Notes: generated by a model from the letters alone, not told the origin. Counted from the stretch's first letter, positions 17,712-27,429 are shown. The stretch is 64,000 nucleotides of DNA from DATARH01 sp963789255 (GCA_963789255.1 CAWBJW010000001.1:1283008-1347007); one strand, 5' to 3'. Translations and numbers: made by a program.

Positions 17712-19838
17712 ATGGCCGAAAGCGAACGCGAGCTGGTCCGTTTCGAAAACGTCCACGGCATCGGAATCATCACGGTCGACAACCCGCCGGTTAATGCATT
17801 GTCGCCGGGTGTGCCGGAGGGCATCGTCGCGGCGGTCGACAAGGGCAATGCCGACCCGGCGGTCACGGCGATGGTGCTGATCGGCGCCGGCAGGAGCTTT
17901 ATCGCCGGCGCCGACATCCGCCAGTTCGGCCGGGGGCCCTCGACCCCGCCGACCGGGCGGCGCCCTTACGACGTGCTCGACGACGGCGCGAAGCCGGTCA
18001 TCGCCGCGATCCACGGCTATGCCCTGGGCGGCGGGCTGGAGATCGCCCTCGCCTGCCACTACCGCGTCGCCGTGCCGAGCGCCAAGGTCGGCCTGCCCGA
18101 GGTGCAGATCGGCATCCTGCCGGGCGCGGGCGGGACGCAGCGCCTGCCGCGCCTCATCGGCCCGAAGGCGGCGCTCGACATGATCACGTCAGGCCGCCAC
18201 GTTCCGGCAGCCGAGGCGGAAAAACTTGGAATTATCGACGAGATCGTCACCGGAGGGCGACTTGAAGGGGGCGGCACTGGCCTTCGCCCGCAGCATCGCC
18301 GGCCGCCGCCCCCTGCCGCGCATCCGCGACAAGAATGACCGCCTCGCCGAAGGGACGCCGGCGCTGTTCGAGGCGACCCGCAAGGCGATCGCGCGGCGCG
18401 CCCGCAACCAGCGCGCGCCCTACGCCTGCATCGAGGCGGTCGAAGCGGCCTGCACCATGCCGTTCGACGATGGCTGCGCGCTCGAACGCAAATTGTTCGA
18501 CGAGCGGGTCAATTCCGACGAGGCGAAGGCGCTGCGCTATGCCTTTTTCGCCGAGCGCGAGGCCGCCAAGATCCCGGGCATCGACCGCGATACGCCGTTG
18601 CGTCCGACCGACCATCCGGGCGTCGTCGGCGCCGGCACGATGGGCGGCGGCATCGCGATGAGCTTTGCCGATTATGGCTTCGACGTGAAGATCACCGATG
18701 CGACCCCGGAGGCGCTGGAGCGCGGCATGGCGCGAATCAAGCGGCAACTACGAAACCAGCGTCAAGCGCGGCAGCCTCGCGCAGGACGAGATGGAACGGA
18801 GGCTCGCCCGCATCCACCCGGTGCCGGGCATCGACGGCCTCGCCGATTGCGATGTCATCATCGAGGCGGTGTTCGAGCAGATCCCGATCAAGGAGGAGGT
18901 CTGGAAGAAGCTTGACGCGGTGATCAAGCCGGGCGCGCTGCTCTATTCCAACACCTCGGGCATCGACATCGACATCATGGCCAACATGACTGCGCAGGCC
19001 GCAGGACGTCGCCGGGACGCATTTCTTCGCGCCGGCCAACGTCATGAGACTGTTCGAGGTCGTCAAGGGCACGAAGAGCGCCCCCGACGTGCTGGCGACG
19101 GCGATGGCCTTGGGGCGCAAGATCGGCAAGGTCAGCGGGCTCGCCGGCAATGGCGACGGGTTTGTCGCCAACAGGAGCCGCGCGCCGTTCAGCACCGAGA
19201 TGATCATCATGCTCGAAGAGGGCGCGCTCCCCGAGCAGGTCGACAAGGTCATGGTCGATTTCGGCTACCCGATCGGGCCGTTCGCCACCGCCGATCTGTC
19301 CGGCCTCGACATCGGCTACGACACGAGGAAGCGCCGCGCGGCGCAGTACCCGAACTATCGCAAGCAGCCGATCGCCGACCGCGTCGTCGAGGCCGGCCGG
19401 CTCGGCCAGAAGAACGGCAAGGGCTGGTTCCGCTATAAGCCGGGCGACCGCACCCCCTACCCCGACCCCGAAGCCGCCCGCATCATCAAGAATACCGCGG
19501 CCGAAATGGGCGTGCCGCAGCACCAGTTCACCGACGACGAGATCCTGAAGCGGCTCCTGTTCGCGAGCGTCAACGAGGCCTGCAAGATCCTCGACGAGGG
19601 CAAGGCGTTGCGCGCCAGCGACATCGATGTGATGTGGCTCTACGGCTTCGGCTTCCCGCGCTATCGCGGCGGGCTGATGTACTGGGCCGACACGATCGGG
19701 GTGCGCGAGGTCTACAACCAGATCGCCGCCTGGCATCAGCGCTACGGCGAGCGCTGGGCGCCCTCGCCCTTGTTGCGCCGCCTCGCCGACGCCGGCACCC
19801 CGCTCCGGGAAGCGAAAGCCGAGAGAGGGCTACGCTAA
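17712..19838 (+). CDS. FadJ-like enoyl-CoA hydratase/3-hydroxyacyl-CoA dehydrogenase, three frame breaks
   Basis: Trifunctional-type beta-oxidation enzyme of about 708 residues. The hydratase half has AGADIRQFG, GYALGGGLEIALACHYRVAV and GLPEVQIGILPGAGGTQRLP. The dehydrogenase half has the NAD site GVVGAGTMGGGIAMSFADYG, then NTSGIDIDIMA, the catalytic-His GTHFFAPANVMRLFEVV and GNGDGFVANR, and a C-terminal 3HCDH repeat (GFGFPRYRGGLMYWADTIG). Single extra bases near 18252, 18745 and 18995 each break the frame; removing them restores unbroken homology. Because there are three insertions, the final frame equals the first. It probably acts with the upstream thiolase-like and CoA-transferase genes. 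It ends nine bases into the convergent DUF4268 gene. Confidence 0.88.
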
Positions 19839-20843
19839 TCCCAAAGTTGAGGTGCCGCTCTCGGCGGCGGCTTCGAGCTCAGAAACAGCGCTCGATGCTG
19901 TCGCGCTGAGCGCATCATTGAGCCTCGGGCCGAGCACTCTTTTGAAGCGAAGGAGATGATCAATCGACCATCTCCTTAACTCATTGCCACGTTCCTCGGT
20001 ATCAACGAATGTAACTCCGGATTGGACAGCGCAGATCCGGCTTGCGCGTCGATTGTCAAGCCGTTCCCACACCAGAGCTTCACCCAACTCGGTTTCAATT
20101 GCAGATTTCTCAGACTTTAACCAGTCAAAAATTGCTTTATTTCGCTCCTTATTCCCGCTGTCGATATACAGCTCGGCCTGAAGACCCTTCGCCGAGAACG
20201 CCACGCCATATTGGAACCCGGTGACCCCGGAGCTGAACGAATACCACCCCTGAGGCTGAGCGACTCTCGCATTGGTAAATCTATGTTGCTCTCTCAGCGC
20301 ATCCAATAGAGGTTGAAAAAATCTCTGATATATCAGCCCACGCTCGGACGGACTTTCGGTTGGACTCACTCGTTTACCAAAATCATTCGGTGCAGCAACC
20401 GGCCGGAACTGTACAGCCGGCTTGGATTCGTCGATGCGGATTGCTTCCACAACGACACCGAAGAAATCCACCTCCTCATCCGTATGTCTGTTGAGCCAAT
20501 CGAGTGCCTTCCGGTGTTCGTCGCGTACTTCCGGGCTGATCCAGATGATTATCGCCGCATCAAGGCCACCAGCGTAAGTTAGCAATTGCCCTAGGTGGCC
20601 ATGGTCGGTGCGCTCAAGCTGATTTTCGATAATCACTGGGCGATTGGTTCCGACCTCCCGAGCCAGAATGTCGCAGGAGAATTCACCGACGGCAGCTTCT
20701 CTCTGGTCCAATTGGAGATCCAAGCCGAGTGCCTCGCCAAGTGACGACAGGTTTTCGGCGAGCCAAGGCGTGAAGTCGCCAGCCTCACTCCGCCAGAGAG
20801 TTCGAGCATCGACATGGAGGAGCTTACCGAGCGAAATTTCCAT
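19830..20843 (-). CDS. DUF4268 protein, PD-(D/E)XK nuclease-like
   Basis: A 337-residue protein. The N-terminal half resembles a restriction-endonuclease-like fold (FTPWLAENLSSLGEALGLDL, GEFSCDILAREVGTNRPVII, then ENQLERTDHGHLGQLLTYAG), with the D...E-x-Q pattern typical of this group. The C-terminal half (WYSFSSGVTGFQYGVAFSAK, LYIDSGNKERNKAIFDWLKS) is the DUF4268 region. GGGAGGT precedes ATG 20843. Base composition is visibly more AT-rich than its neighbours, suggesting acquisition by transfer. The function is uncharacterised; similar proteins occur as solitary accessory or defence-associated genes. It shares its 3' end with the FadJ gene. Confidence 0.75.
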   Translation of the reverse strand: MEISLGKLLHVDARTLWRSEAGDFTPWLAENLSSLGEALGLDLQLDQREAAVGEFSCDILAREVGTNRPVIIENQLERTDHGHLGQLLTYAGGLDAAIIIWISPEVRDEHRKALDWLNRHTDEEVDFFGVVVEAIRIDESKPAVQFRPVAAPNDFGKRVSPTESPSERGLIYQRFFQPLLDALREQHRFTNARVAQPQGWYSFSSGVTGFQYGVAFSAKGLQAELYIDSGNKERNKAIFDWLKSEKSAIETELGEALVWERLDNRRASRICAVQSGVTFVDTEERGNELRRWSIDHLLRFKRVLGPRLNDALSATASSAVSELEAAAESGTSTLGLA

Positions 20844-20925
20844 CGCGTACCTCCCGTTGATGGCGGGACAAGTCCGACCATGACGGTATAGGGTACGGTA
20901 AAGAGCGCGGAAGCGGGAGGCTGAC

Positions 20926-21108
20926 ATGACCCGGGCGGAACTCGATGCGGCGCTGGCCCGGCTCGGGCTCGACGTGCCGGAAAAGGAGCGTGTGGAGATC
21001 CTGGCGCAGATGCCGCTCTTGGAAGCGATGCGGGCGCGGCTGCGGCCATCTGGCGGGCGCGACGTCTTTGCCGAGCCGGCGCATGTCGTCAAGTTTCCGG
21101 AAGGCTGA
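20926..21108 (+). CDS. AtzG-like small amidase partner (DUF4089)
   Basis: A 60-residue helical protein (MTRAELDAALARLGLDVPEK, ILAQMPLLEAMRARLRP) with a conserved-looking tail (PAHVVKF). It starts behind GGGAGG and stops three bases before the amidase ATG. In the AtzE/AtzG pair, a GatC-like small subunit stabilises the amidase. Size, sequence and position all fit. Confidence 0.75.
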   Translation: MTRAELDAALARLGLDVPEKERVEILAQMPLLEAMRARLRPSGGRDVFAEPAHVVKFPEG

Positions 21109-21111
21109 GCG

Positions 21112-22500
21112 ATGGTCCCGGACTTTCTGACGATCGCCGCGGCAGCGCAGCTCATTGAGAAGCGCGAGCTGTCGCCGGTCGAGCTGGTCGACAGCCGGCT
21201 CGACCGCATCGCCAAGCTCGATGGCAGGCTCAACAGCTTCATCCGGGTGCTGGCGGACGAGGCGCGCCGCGACGCCCGCGCCGCCGCGGCCGAGATCGCC
21301 GCCGGCCGCTACCGCGGGCCATTGCACGGCATCCCGATCGGCCTCAAGGACATCTACGAGACCGCCAGGGTGGCGACGACCGGCCATTCCAAGGTGATGC
21401 AGGACCATGTACCGCTGACCGACGCCTTCTCGGTCAAGCGGCTGCGCGACGCCGGCGCGATCGTCATGGGCAAGCTGGCGACCCACGAGTTCGCTCTCGG
21501 CGGGCCGAGCTTCGACTTGCCGTGGCCGCCGGCGCGCAACCCGTGGGACACCGGCCGCTTCACCGGCGGGTCGTCGAGCGGCACCGGCGCCTCGGTCGCG
21601 GCGGGGCTGGTGCTTGGCGGCACCGGCAGCGACACCGGCGGCTCGATCCGCGGTCCGGCCGCCTATTGCGGCATTGCCGGCATCAAGCCGACCTACGGCC
21701 TCGTCAGCCGCATGGGCAGTCTGCCCCTCGCCTTCTCGCTCGACCATGCCGGGCCGATGGCGTGGACTGCCGAGGATTGCGCGATCATGCTGCAGGCGAT
21801 GGCCGGCCACGACCCGGCCGACCCGGCGAGCGCCGACCGGCCGATCCCCGATTACCGCGCCGCGCTCCGGGCTGGCATCAAGGGGCTGCGCATCGGCCTC
21901 GTCCGCCATTTCTACGAGCGCGACAACGAAGCCAACGCCGCAACCCGAGAGGCCATCGCCGCGGCCGCGCAAACCCTCGAAAGCCTCGGCTGCACGGTGC
22001 GCGAGCTGACCCTGTCGCCGCTCGCCGACTGGTCGGCCTGCGGCATCACGATCATGCTCGCCGAAGCCTATGCGATCCACGAGGCGAACCTGCGGTCGCG
22101 CTTCACCGATTACGGCGAATTCTTCCGCGACCGCATGGCGCTGGCCGGCTTGATCACCGCGGCCGACTATGTCCAGGCGCTGCGCCGGCGGCGCGAACTG
22201 ATCAGCGAACTCGACCGGGCGATGGCCGATCTCGATCTGGTGATGACCGCCGCGGCGCCGAGCGAGGCGCCGCCGATCGCGGCGGTCGGCAAGTTCGCGA
22301 TCATGGAGCGGCCGAGCCTGACGATGCCGTTCAACGTCACCGGCAGCCCGGCGATGTCGGTGTGCTGCGGCTTCACCGATGGCGGTTTGCCATTGTCGTT
22401 CCAGATCGTCGGCAAGCGCTTCGCCGACGCTATCGTGCTGCGCCTGGCGCACGCCTACGAGCAGGCGACCCCGTGGCGTGGGCGGCGGCCGGCACTGTAG
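21112..22500 (+). CDS. Amidase, AtzE/GatA-like
   Basis: A 462-residue amidase-signature hydrolase. The Lys of the Ser-cisSer-Lys triad is in LHGIPIGLKDIYETA. The glycine/serine loop is FTGGSSSGTGASVAAG, and the nucleophile region is GTGSDTGGSIRGPAAYCGIA. The end PLSFQIVGKRFADAIVLRLA is typical. It probably hydrolyses a small amide, carbamate or biuret-type compound. It sits between its small partner and an amidohydrolase, forming a three-gene catabolic operon. Confidence 0.9.
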   Translation: MVPDFLTIAAAAQLIEKRELSPVELVDSRLDRIAKLDGRLNSFIRVLADEARRDARAAAAEIAAGRYRGPLHGIPIGLKDIYETARVATTGHSKVMQDHVPLTDAFSVKRLRDAGAIVMGKLATHEFALGGPSFDLPWPPARNPWDTGRFTGGSSSGTGASVAAGLVLGGTGSDTGGSIRGPAAYCGIAGIKPTYGLVSRMGSLPLAFSLDHAGPMAWTAEDCAIMLQAMAGHDPADPASADRPIPDYRAALRAGIKGLRIGLVRHFYERDNEANAATREAIAAAAQTLESLGCTVRELTLSPLADWSACGITIMLAEAYAIHEANLRSRFTDYGEFFRDRMALAGLITAADYVQALRRRRELISELDRAMADLDLVMTAAAPSEAPPIAAVGKFAIMERPSLTMPFNVTGSPAMSVCCGFTDGGLPLSFQIVGKRFADAIVLRLAHAYEQATPWRGRRPAL

Positions 22501-22509
22501 CGAGGAACA

Positions 22510-23772
22510 ATGGCGATGAAGGTCCTGAAGGGCGGCAGGCTGATCGACGGGACCGGTGCGGCGCCCGTCAATGGCGCGACGATCGTCATCCGCGGCAACC
22601 GGATCGACGCGGTCACCACCCGCAACGAAAGCGACTTTCCGGCCGACGCCGAGATCATCGACTGCGGCGGCATGACAATCCTGCCCGGCCTCATCGATTG
22701 CCACGACCACATGGCCAATCACCGCTACGACCTGACCCACCGCTGGCGCATCGACGAGCCGCAGAGCACGCGCCATCTGCGCACCGCCGCGGTGCTGAAG
22801 CAGACCCTGGCGGCCGGCTACACGACGATCCGCGACGCCGCCGGGCTCGACGTCGGATTCAAGCGGGCGATCGAGGAGCGGCTGATCGACGGCCCGCGCC
22901 TCGTCCTGTCATTGTCGATCATCTCGCCGATCGGCGGCATCGGCGACGCGGTCAGCCCGTCGGGGTTGCCGCTCGACGATTGCTGCTGCATCCCGGGCGA
23001 CCCGCTGCTGCCCGACAGCGTCGTCAACAGCCTCGCCGACGTGCGGCCGATGGTGCGCCGCATGGTGCGGGCCGGGGCCGATGTGATCAAATGCGCGACG
23101 ACCGGCGGCGCCAGCTCGCGGCCGGGCCACGGCCCCCGCGACGGCGCCTTCAACCTTGACGAGATGCAGGCCCTGGTGGACGAGGCGCAGGCGCTCGACC
23201 GCCGCGTCATGTGCCACGCGCTCGGCGGCCGCGGCCTCGATATCGCGATCGCGGCCGGGGTCAACTCGATCGAGCACGGCAGCTATCTCAACGAGAACCC
23301 GCGCCACCTCGAACGCATGGCCGAGCGCGGCATCTTCTTCGTGCCGACGCTCCTGGTTTACGAATACCACCGCAAGTCGCCGGCGCCGCATGTCCTCGAG
23401 CGCGCCCAGGCCCTCGCCGAGCCCCATGCCGAGAGCATCAGGCGGGCCCTCGCGCTCGGCGTCAAAGTGGTCGCCGGCACCGATGCCGGCGGCCACGGCC
23501 ACCCGGCCAATGCCGGCGAACTCGAATGCCTGGTCAAGGCCGGGATGACCCCGATGCAGGCGTTGCAGGCGGCAACCGGCTGGGCCGCCGAATGCCTCGG
23601 GCGGGAAGCCGAACTCGGCACCGTCGCGCCCGGCAGGCTCGCCGACCTCGTCGTCGTCGCCGGCGACCCGCTCGCCGACATTGCGCTGCTGCGCGACATC
23701 GGACGCATCGCCCTCGTCGTCAAGGACGGCGAAATCGCGGCAAACCGGATGACCGGGCGGGCCCCTGGCTAG
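22510..23772 (+). CDS. Metal-dependent amidohydrolase, imidazolonepropionase/prolidase-like
   Basis: A 420-residue amidohydrolase-superfamily TIM barrel. Metal ligands are visible as CHDHMANH, the bridging lysine region DVIKCATTGGASS, VMCHALGG, SIEHGSYLNE and GTDAGGHGHP. The N- and C-terminal beta-sandwich parts frame the barrel (LKGGRLIDGTGAAPV; GRLADLVVVAGDPLADI). It begins 9 bases after the amidase stop, so it is in the same operon. The substrate is unknown; cyclic amides, N-acyl or dipeptide compounds are plausible. Confidence 0.88.
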   Translation: MAMKVLKGGRLIDGTGAAPVNGATIVIRGNRIDAVTTRNESDFPADAEIIDCGGMTILPGLIDCHDHMANHRYDLTHRWRIDEPQSTRHLRTAAVLKQTLAAGYTTIRDAAGLDVGFKRAIEERLIDGPRLVLSLSIISPIGGIGDAVSPSGLPLDDCCCIPGDPLLPDSVVNSLADVRPMVRRMVRAGADVIKCATTGGASSRPGHGPRDGAFNLDEMQALVDEAQALDRRVMCHALGGRGLDIAIAAGVNSIEHGSYLNENPRHLERMAERGIFFVPTLLVYEYHRKSPAPHVLERAQALAEPHAESIRRALALGVKVVAGTDAGGHGHPANAGELECLVKAGMTPMQALQAATGWAAECLGREAELGTVAPGRLADLVVVAGDPLADIALLRDIGRIALVVKDGEIAANRMTGRAPG

Positions 23773-23773
23773 C

Positions 23774-24229
23774 CTAAGCGGGCGCGACGCTCAGGTGATG
23801 CACGCTAAAGCCGTGCCGGTCGGCGAGCATCTCGCCAACCCGGCGGCGGTGACATTGGCGCCAGTCCGCCTCGTAGCATAGGAGGCAGCTGGCCCCCTGC
23901 TGCGCGGCCGCCGCCGCCTGCTGCAATGCCAGCTCGGCCTCGGCGCTGGCGAGCTTCGCCTCGACGATGCCCCAAAAGCGCGGCCAGTCGCGCCGTCTTC
24001 CGGCTTCGCGGCCCTCCGGCGGGGTGCCGAGCGCCTGCAAATGGAGGTACCCGATACCCGCTTCCTCGACCGCCGCCGCGAGCTGGTGCTTGGAAAAACC
24101 CGGCCGCCGCGAGATCGGCCGGTCGCGCACATCGATCAGCGTGGCGATGCCGGAAGCGGCGAGCGCCGCGACGACATCGGCGAGACGCGCCTTCTCGTAG
24201 CCGATCGTGAAGAGCGTACGAGCTATCAT
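23774..24229 (-). CDS. DUF488 domain protein
   Basis: A 151-residue DUF488 protein. It has the N-terminal LFTIGYEKARLADVVAAL, IATLIDVRDRPISRRPGFSK and the conserved cysteine-histidine stretch CLLCYEADWRQCHRRRVGEM. The family function is unresolved. ATG 24229 is preceded at a distance by GAGGAG; an in-frame ATG at 24271 is possible but adds a non-conserved leader. It is convergent with the amidohydrolase, two bases apart. Confidence 0.85.
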   Translation of the reverse strand: MIARTLFTIGYEKARLADVVAALAASGIATLIDVRDRPISRRPGFSKHQLAAAVEEAGIGYLHLQALGTPPEGREAGRRRDWPRFWGIVEAKLASAEAELALQQAAAAAQQGASCLLCYEADWRQCHRRRVGEMLADRHGFSVHHLSVAPA

Positions 24230-24286
24230 TCCTTTTCTGTTATCTCCTCGAAAACCGGCATTCGGGCGCAAATGGGACCAAACCTA

Positions 24287-24571
24287 TCAATCTCCCTCAC
24301 CGGAGGTGTAAGCGGCACAGTAGTTGACTGGGCACTCGGGTTGGTCGCGTGTCGCTACGCTGCGGGACTCAATCAATTCTCCGCCGCCACAATAATAGGC
24401 GTTGGCGACAACGAAGTCCCCGAAAGTCGCTTGGCTGATAAAGGCAAAGCCTTGCGCCGCGATCAAGGATTGAAGATCAGAGCAGGTGAATGCGCGGGAG
24501 TCGATCCCGGCGGCAGAAGCCGAGGAACTGATGGCCATTACCCCTGCGATGAGCGCAAGGTTCTTAATCAA
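24287..24571 (-). CDS. Small exported cysteine-containing protein
   Basis: A 94-residue protein with a signal peptide (LIKNLALIAGVMAISSSASA, cleavage near the ASA-AG boundary). The mature part of about 70 residues has four cysteines (FTCSDL, YYCGGG, ECPVNYC), possibly two disulfides. The inferred start is TTG 24571, which overlaps the racemase TGA as TTGA. This explains translation without its own ribosome site. I do not recognise a family. The codon pattern is less GC-rich than its neighbours. Confidence 0.6.
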   Translation of the reverse strand: MIKNLALIAGVMAISSSASAAGIDSRAFTCSDLQSLIAAQGFAFISQATFGDFVVANAYYCGGGELIESRSVATRDQPECPVNYCAAYTSGEGD

Positions 24572-25741
24572 ATGCTGCCAACCCGGTAGCGCTCGACCGC
24601 TTCGCGGTCGAGCTCGATGCCGAGGCCCGGCCGCTCCGGCAGTTTGACGGTGCCGTCGCGTTCGAGGCGCAACGGCTCCTTCAGCAATTCGTCGCGGGTC
24701 GCATTGGGGTTCTGGTCCCATTCGAGCACCAGCCCGTTCGGGATCGCGGCGGCGAAATGCAGCGAGGCGACCAGCAGCACCGCGCTGGCGAAGGCATGCG
24801 GCGCCACCATGCGGTGATGCGCCTGGGCGTAGGCGGCGATGCGGCGCCCTTCGGAAAACCCGCCCGACCAGGCAATGTCGGGCTGCACGATGTCAACAGC
24901 GCCCCGGCCGATCAGCTCGCGAAAGCCGTAGAGCCCCACCTCCGTCTCGTAGCCGGCGATCGGGGTGGCGAGCGCATCGGCGACTCTGGCGCTGCCGTCG
25001 ATGTCGTCGGTCGCGACCGGCTCCTCGATCCAATAGAGCTTATAGGGCTCCATCGCCCGTCCCATCTCGATCGCGAATGCCGGGCTCCAGGCGCAATTGA
25101 CGTCGACCATCAGCTTCGCGTGCGGCCCCAGCGCCTGGCGCACCGCGGCGACCCGCGCGAGATCCTCCTCCGGGTCGACCTCGCAGAATTCCGCATTGCC
25201 GACCAACTGGCGCAGATGGGTCTGGGTCGACGGGTTGCGGCCGATCTTCATCTTCATGCCCTTGAAGCCGCGGGCGCGGTAACCTTCCGCCTCGCCGGCG
25301 AGATCGGCCGCCGATTTGCCCTCCTGGTAGAAGCCGCCGCTGGCATAGGCCTCGACCCGGTCGCGGCAGGCGCCGAGCAGCTTGTACACCGGCAGCTTGG
25401 CGACCTTGCCGGCGATGTCCCACAGCGCGATGTCGATGCCGCTCAATGCCTGCATGACGAGGCCGCGGCGCCCGTATTGCCGGGTGCGCGCAAACATCTT
25501 CTGCCACAGCCCCTCGATCATCAGCGGGTCCTCGCCGATCAAGAGCGGCATCAGGTCCTTTTCGATGACCGTTGCGGTGACGCCGCCGCCAACCCCGGAC
25601 TTCGCCGATGCCGACGATGCCATTATCGGTCTCGACCTCGACCAGCAGCGCGCCGCGCCGCGCCTGCACCCCGGAGGCGCTGGCATAGGGCGGATCGCAC
25701 GGACAGGACAGCGCGATCGTGCGAATGGCGGCGATTTTCAT
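24568..25741 (-). CDS. Mandelate racemase/muconate lactonizing enzyme family protein, frame break near 25600
   Basis: Enolase-superfamily enzyme of about 390 residues that abstracts a proton next to a carboxylate. It starts MKIAAIRTIALSCPC, then GALLVEVETDNGIVGIGE, after which one extra base shifts the frame. The correct continuation is SGVGGGVTATVIEKDLMPLL. Barrel motifs are FKGMKMKIGRNP (KxK), KLMVDVNCAWSP (metal Asp), YWIEEPVATDDI (metal Glu), PIAGYETEVG and DIVQPDIAWSGG. The substrate is probably a sugar acid or cyclic acid. A RidA-family gene lies upstream on the same strand, 10 bases away. Confidence 0.88.
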
Positions 25742-25751
25742 ACGTGCCTCC

Positions 25752-26144
25752 TCAGTCCTCGCCGAGCACGGCGAGAAGGTCGCATTGGATCTGCATCGGC
25801 GGGGTAAAATCGCTATGCGCCACCGTGTGCCGCGCCGGCCGCGAATGCGGGTCGGGAAACATCTCGACCCAGTATTTGTTGAGGGTCGGGCGCAAGGCCC
25901 GGTCGGCGATCCACACCGTCATCTTGACGATGTCGTCGGGCGTGCCGCCGGCCGCCTCGATCAGGCGCTGCACATTGGCGAACATCGCGGCGCATTGCGC
26001 GTCGAGGTCTTCCGGCACCTTGCCGGTGGTCGGGTCGGCGCCGGAGATCGCGCCCGAGACGACGAACGGCCCGCGCCGGCTGGCGGCGGGGATCGGGTTG
26101 AGGTGCTTGACGCCGGAAACCTCGATGCTGCGCCTCTTATCCAC
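25752..26144 (-). CDS. RidA/YjgF/YER057c/UK114 family protein
   Basis: A 130-residue RidA-superfamily protein (FVVSGAISGADPTTGKVPED, CAAMFANVQRLIEAAGGTPD, VKMTVWIADRALRPTLNKYW). It ends in a degenerate form of the active-site stretch (RPARHTVAHSDFTPPMQIQC). Classical RidA deaminates reactive enamines or imines through an arginine; here the R-x-x-V-x-V core is only partly kept. It is the first gene of a unit with the racemase and the exported small protein. It is divergent from the NTF2-like gene at 26273. Confidence 0.87.
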   Translation of the reverse strand: MDKRRSIEVSGVKHLNPIPAASRRGPFVVSGAISGADPTTGKVPEDLDAQCAAMFANVQRLIEAAGGTPDDIVKMTVWIADRALRPTLNKYWVEMFPDPHSRPARHTVAHSDFTPPMQIQCDLLAVLGED

Positions 26145-26272
26145 GCCTCGCCTCCTGCGCCGGGCTTTTACTGTTCAGGGCGATGATAGGGAGCGCATCC
26201 GGCGCGCGCAATCCGGCCGCGGTATATGATGATCGGCAACAGCGACCGTGCGATCAGGCGGGGAGAGAGGCG

Positions 26273-26812
26273 ATGAGCGAACCGGCGGCACAGCAGGACA
26301 ATCTCGTGCGGCTCTGGGAAGAGCACATGCGCCACGAGTTCGACACCAAGAGTACCGAGGACACCCTCGCCACGATGGTCGAGGACGCCTACGTCAACCA
26401 CATCCCGGTGCTGACCGGCGGCGTCGGCAAGGCCGCGCTGCGCGAGTTCTACGCGACCCACTTCATCCCGAAAATGCCGCCCGACATGGCGATGACCCCG
26501 CTGTCGCGGACGATCGGCACGGATCAGCTGGTGGACGAGATGGTGATCAGCTTCACCCACACCGTCGAGATCGACTGGATGCTGCCGGGCATTGCGCCGA
26601 CCGGGCGGCATGTCGAGGTGGCGCTGGTCGTCATCGTCCGCTTCCGCGACGGCAGGCTGGCCCACGAGCACATCTACTGGGACCAGGCCTCGGTCCTCGT
26701 CCAGCTCGGATTGCTCGACCCGGCCAGGCTGCCGGTCGCCGGCGTCGAAAGCGCGAAGAAGGCGCTCGACCCCTCGCTGCCCGCCAACGCCTTGATCCGG
26801 CGCGCCGGGTGA
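26273..26812 (+). CDS. SnoaL-like/ester cyclase family protein
   Basis: A 179-residue NTF2-fold protein behind a strong GGGAGAGAGG site. The sequence TEDTLATMVEDAYVNHIPVL, FYATHFIPKMPPDM, VDEMVISFTHTVEIDWMLPG and LAHEHIYWDQASVLVQLGLL matches the SnoaL-type families often annotated as carboxymethylenebutenolidase-associated or ester cyclase proteins. It has no catalytic assignment. It is a single-gene unit divergent from the RidA gene. Confidence 0.78.
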   Translation: MSEPAAQQDNLVRLWEEHMRHEFDTKSTEDTLATMVEDAYVNHIPVLTGGVGKAALREFYATHFIPKMPPDMAMTPLSRTIGTDQLVDEMVISFTHTVEIDWMLPGIAPTGRHVEVALVVIVRFRDGRLAHEHIYWDQASVLVQLGLLDPARLPVAGVESAKKALDPSLPANALIRRAG

Positions 26813-27178
26813 CTACCAGGGAGACGCTGCAGCGCGATCAGCGCGTCCTGCCAGCGGCGCGCGGGCTCTGCGGCAGAAGGAGAGCAGGCGGCGAAATCCC
26901 CAGCGCTCAGGAGAGTACCACCGGCGATCGCCGGTTCGGGGGAGTTGCGATGCGTTGGCCGGCCGGCAGAGTTGCTGCGGCCATCCGCTCTCCTGATAGA
27001 CAACCATGTAAAGCCCATCGATAACCAGTTCGATCACGGCCGGTGCCGCGGCGCATTCGCGCTTGGCAAACTGCAGACCCTCGGGCAGGTCCGCGAAACG
27101 CGCCACCGATCGCCGCGGCAGGCCGGCGATGCACCAGGTGGCGTCTCGATTTCGGGAGATTTGCAGACGCAAATCCAT
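26813..27178 (-). CDS. Hypothetical protein
   Basis: A 121-residue reading frame starting MDLRLQISRNRDATWCIAGL. A plausible structured core follows (KRECAAAPAVIELVIDGLYM, VVYQESGWPQQLC), with a tryptophan- and arginine-rich C-terminus. No family is recognised. It is the last of three small leftward ORFs. No strong ribosome site is seen, and part of it may be chance coding in high-GC DNA. Confidence 0.35.
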   Translation of the reverse strand: MDLRLQISRNRDATWCIAGLPRRSVARFADLPEGLQFAKRECAAAPAVIELVIDGLYMVVYQESGWPQQLCRPANASQLPRTGDRRWYSPERWGFRRLLSFCRRARAPLAGRADRAAASPW

Positions 27179-27204
27179 GGCTCGGCGCTCGCGGACCGGC
27201 GCCG

Positions 27205-27429
27205 CTAATGGCGAAAAGTTTCGGTGGATGGCTCGATGCGTACCCTCGTGGTTTCGCCATCGGCCTCGCGCAACGCGAAGCGGAAAGCGTCCTTGCAGCT
27301 GCGGAAAACCCCTCCGAGCAGACCGTGTGTTTCCGAGGCTATCCAAAGCCCGCGCTGATCGCGCCGGATTGTGAACTCGCGCGGCACGCGCGGCCACGCC
27401 TGCGGCAGTTCGACATCGGACATCGCCAT
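27205..27429 (-). CDS. Small hypothetical protein
   Basis: A 74-residue frame (MAMSDVELPQAWPRVPREFT, IRRDQRGLWIASETHGLLGG, VFRSCKDAFRFALREADGE). The alternating hydrophobic/charged pattern and repeated aromatic positions look like a real small beta-alpha protein, and I have seen similar uncharacterised proteins in Rhizobiales. A second ATG lies at 27423. It lies 8 bases after the small membrane protein and is probably co-transcribed. Confidence 0.5.
   Translation of the reverse strand: MAMSDVELPQAWPRVPREFTIRRDQRGLWIASETHGLLGGVFRSCKDAFRFALREADGETTRVRIEPSTETFRH

Noticed and set aside
20824..22776. Leftward open frame of 650 codons opposite the amidase
   Set aside because: Antisense to a clear amidase with catalytic motifs; no domain visible in the translation.
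24757..26229. Rightward open frame of 490 codons opposite the racemase and RidA genes
   Set aside because: Both genes on the other strand have clear family motifs; this frame has none.
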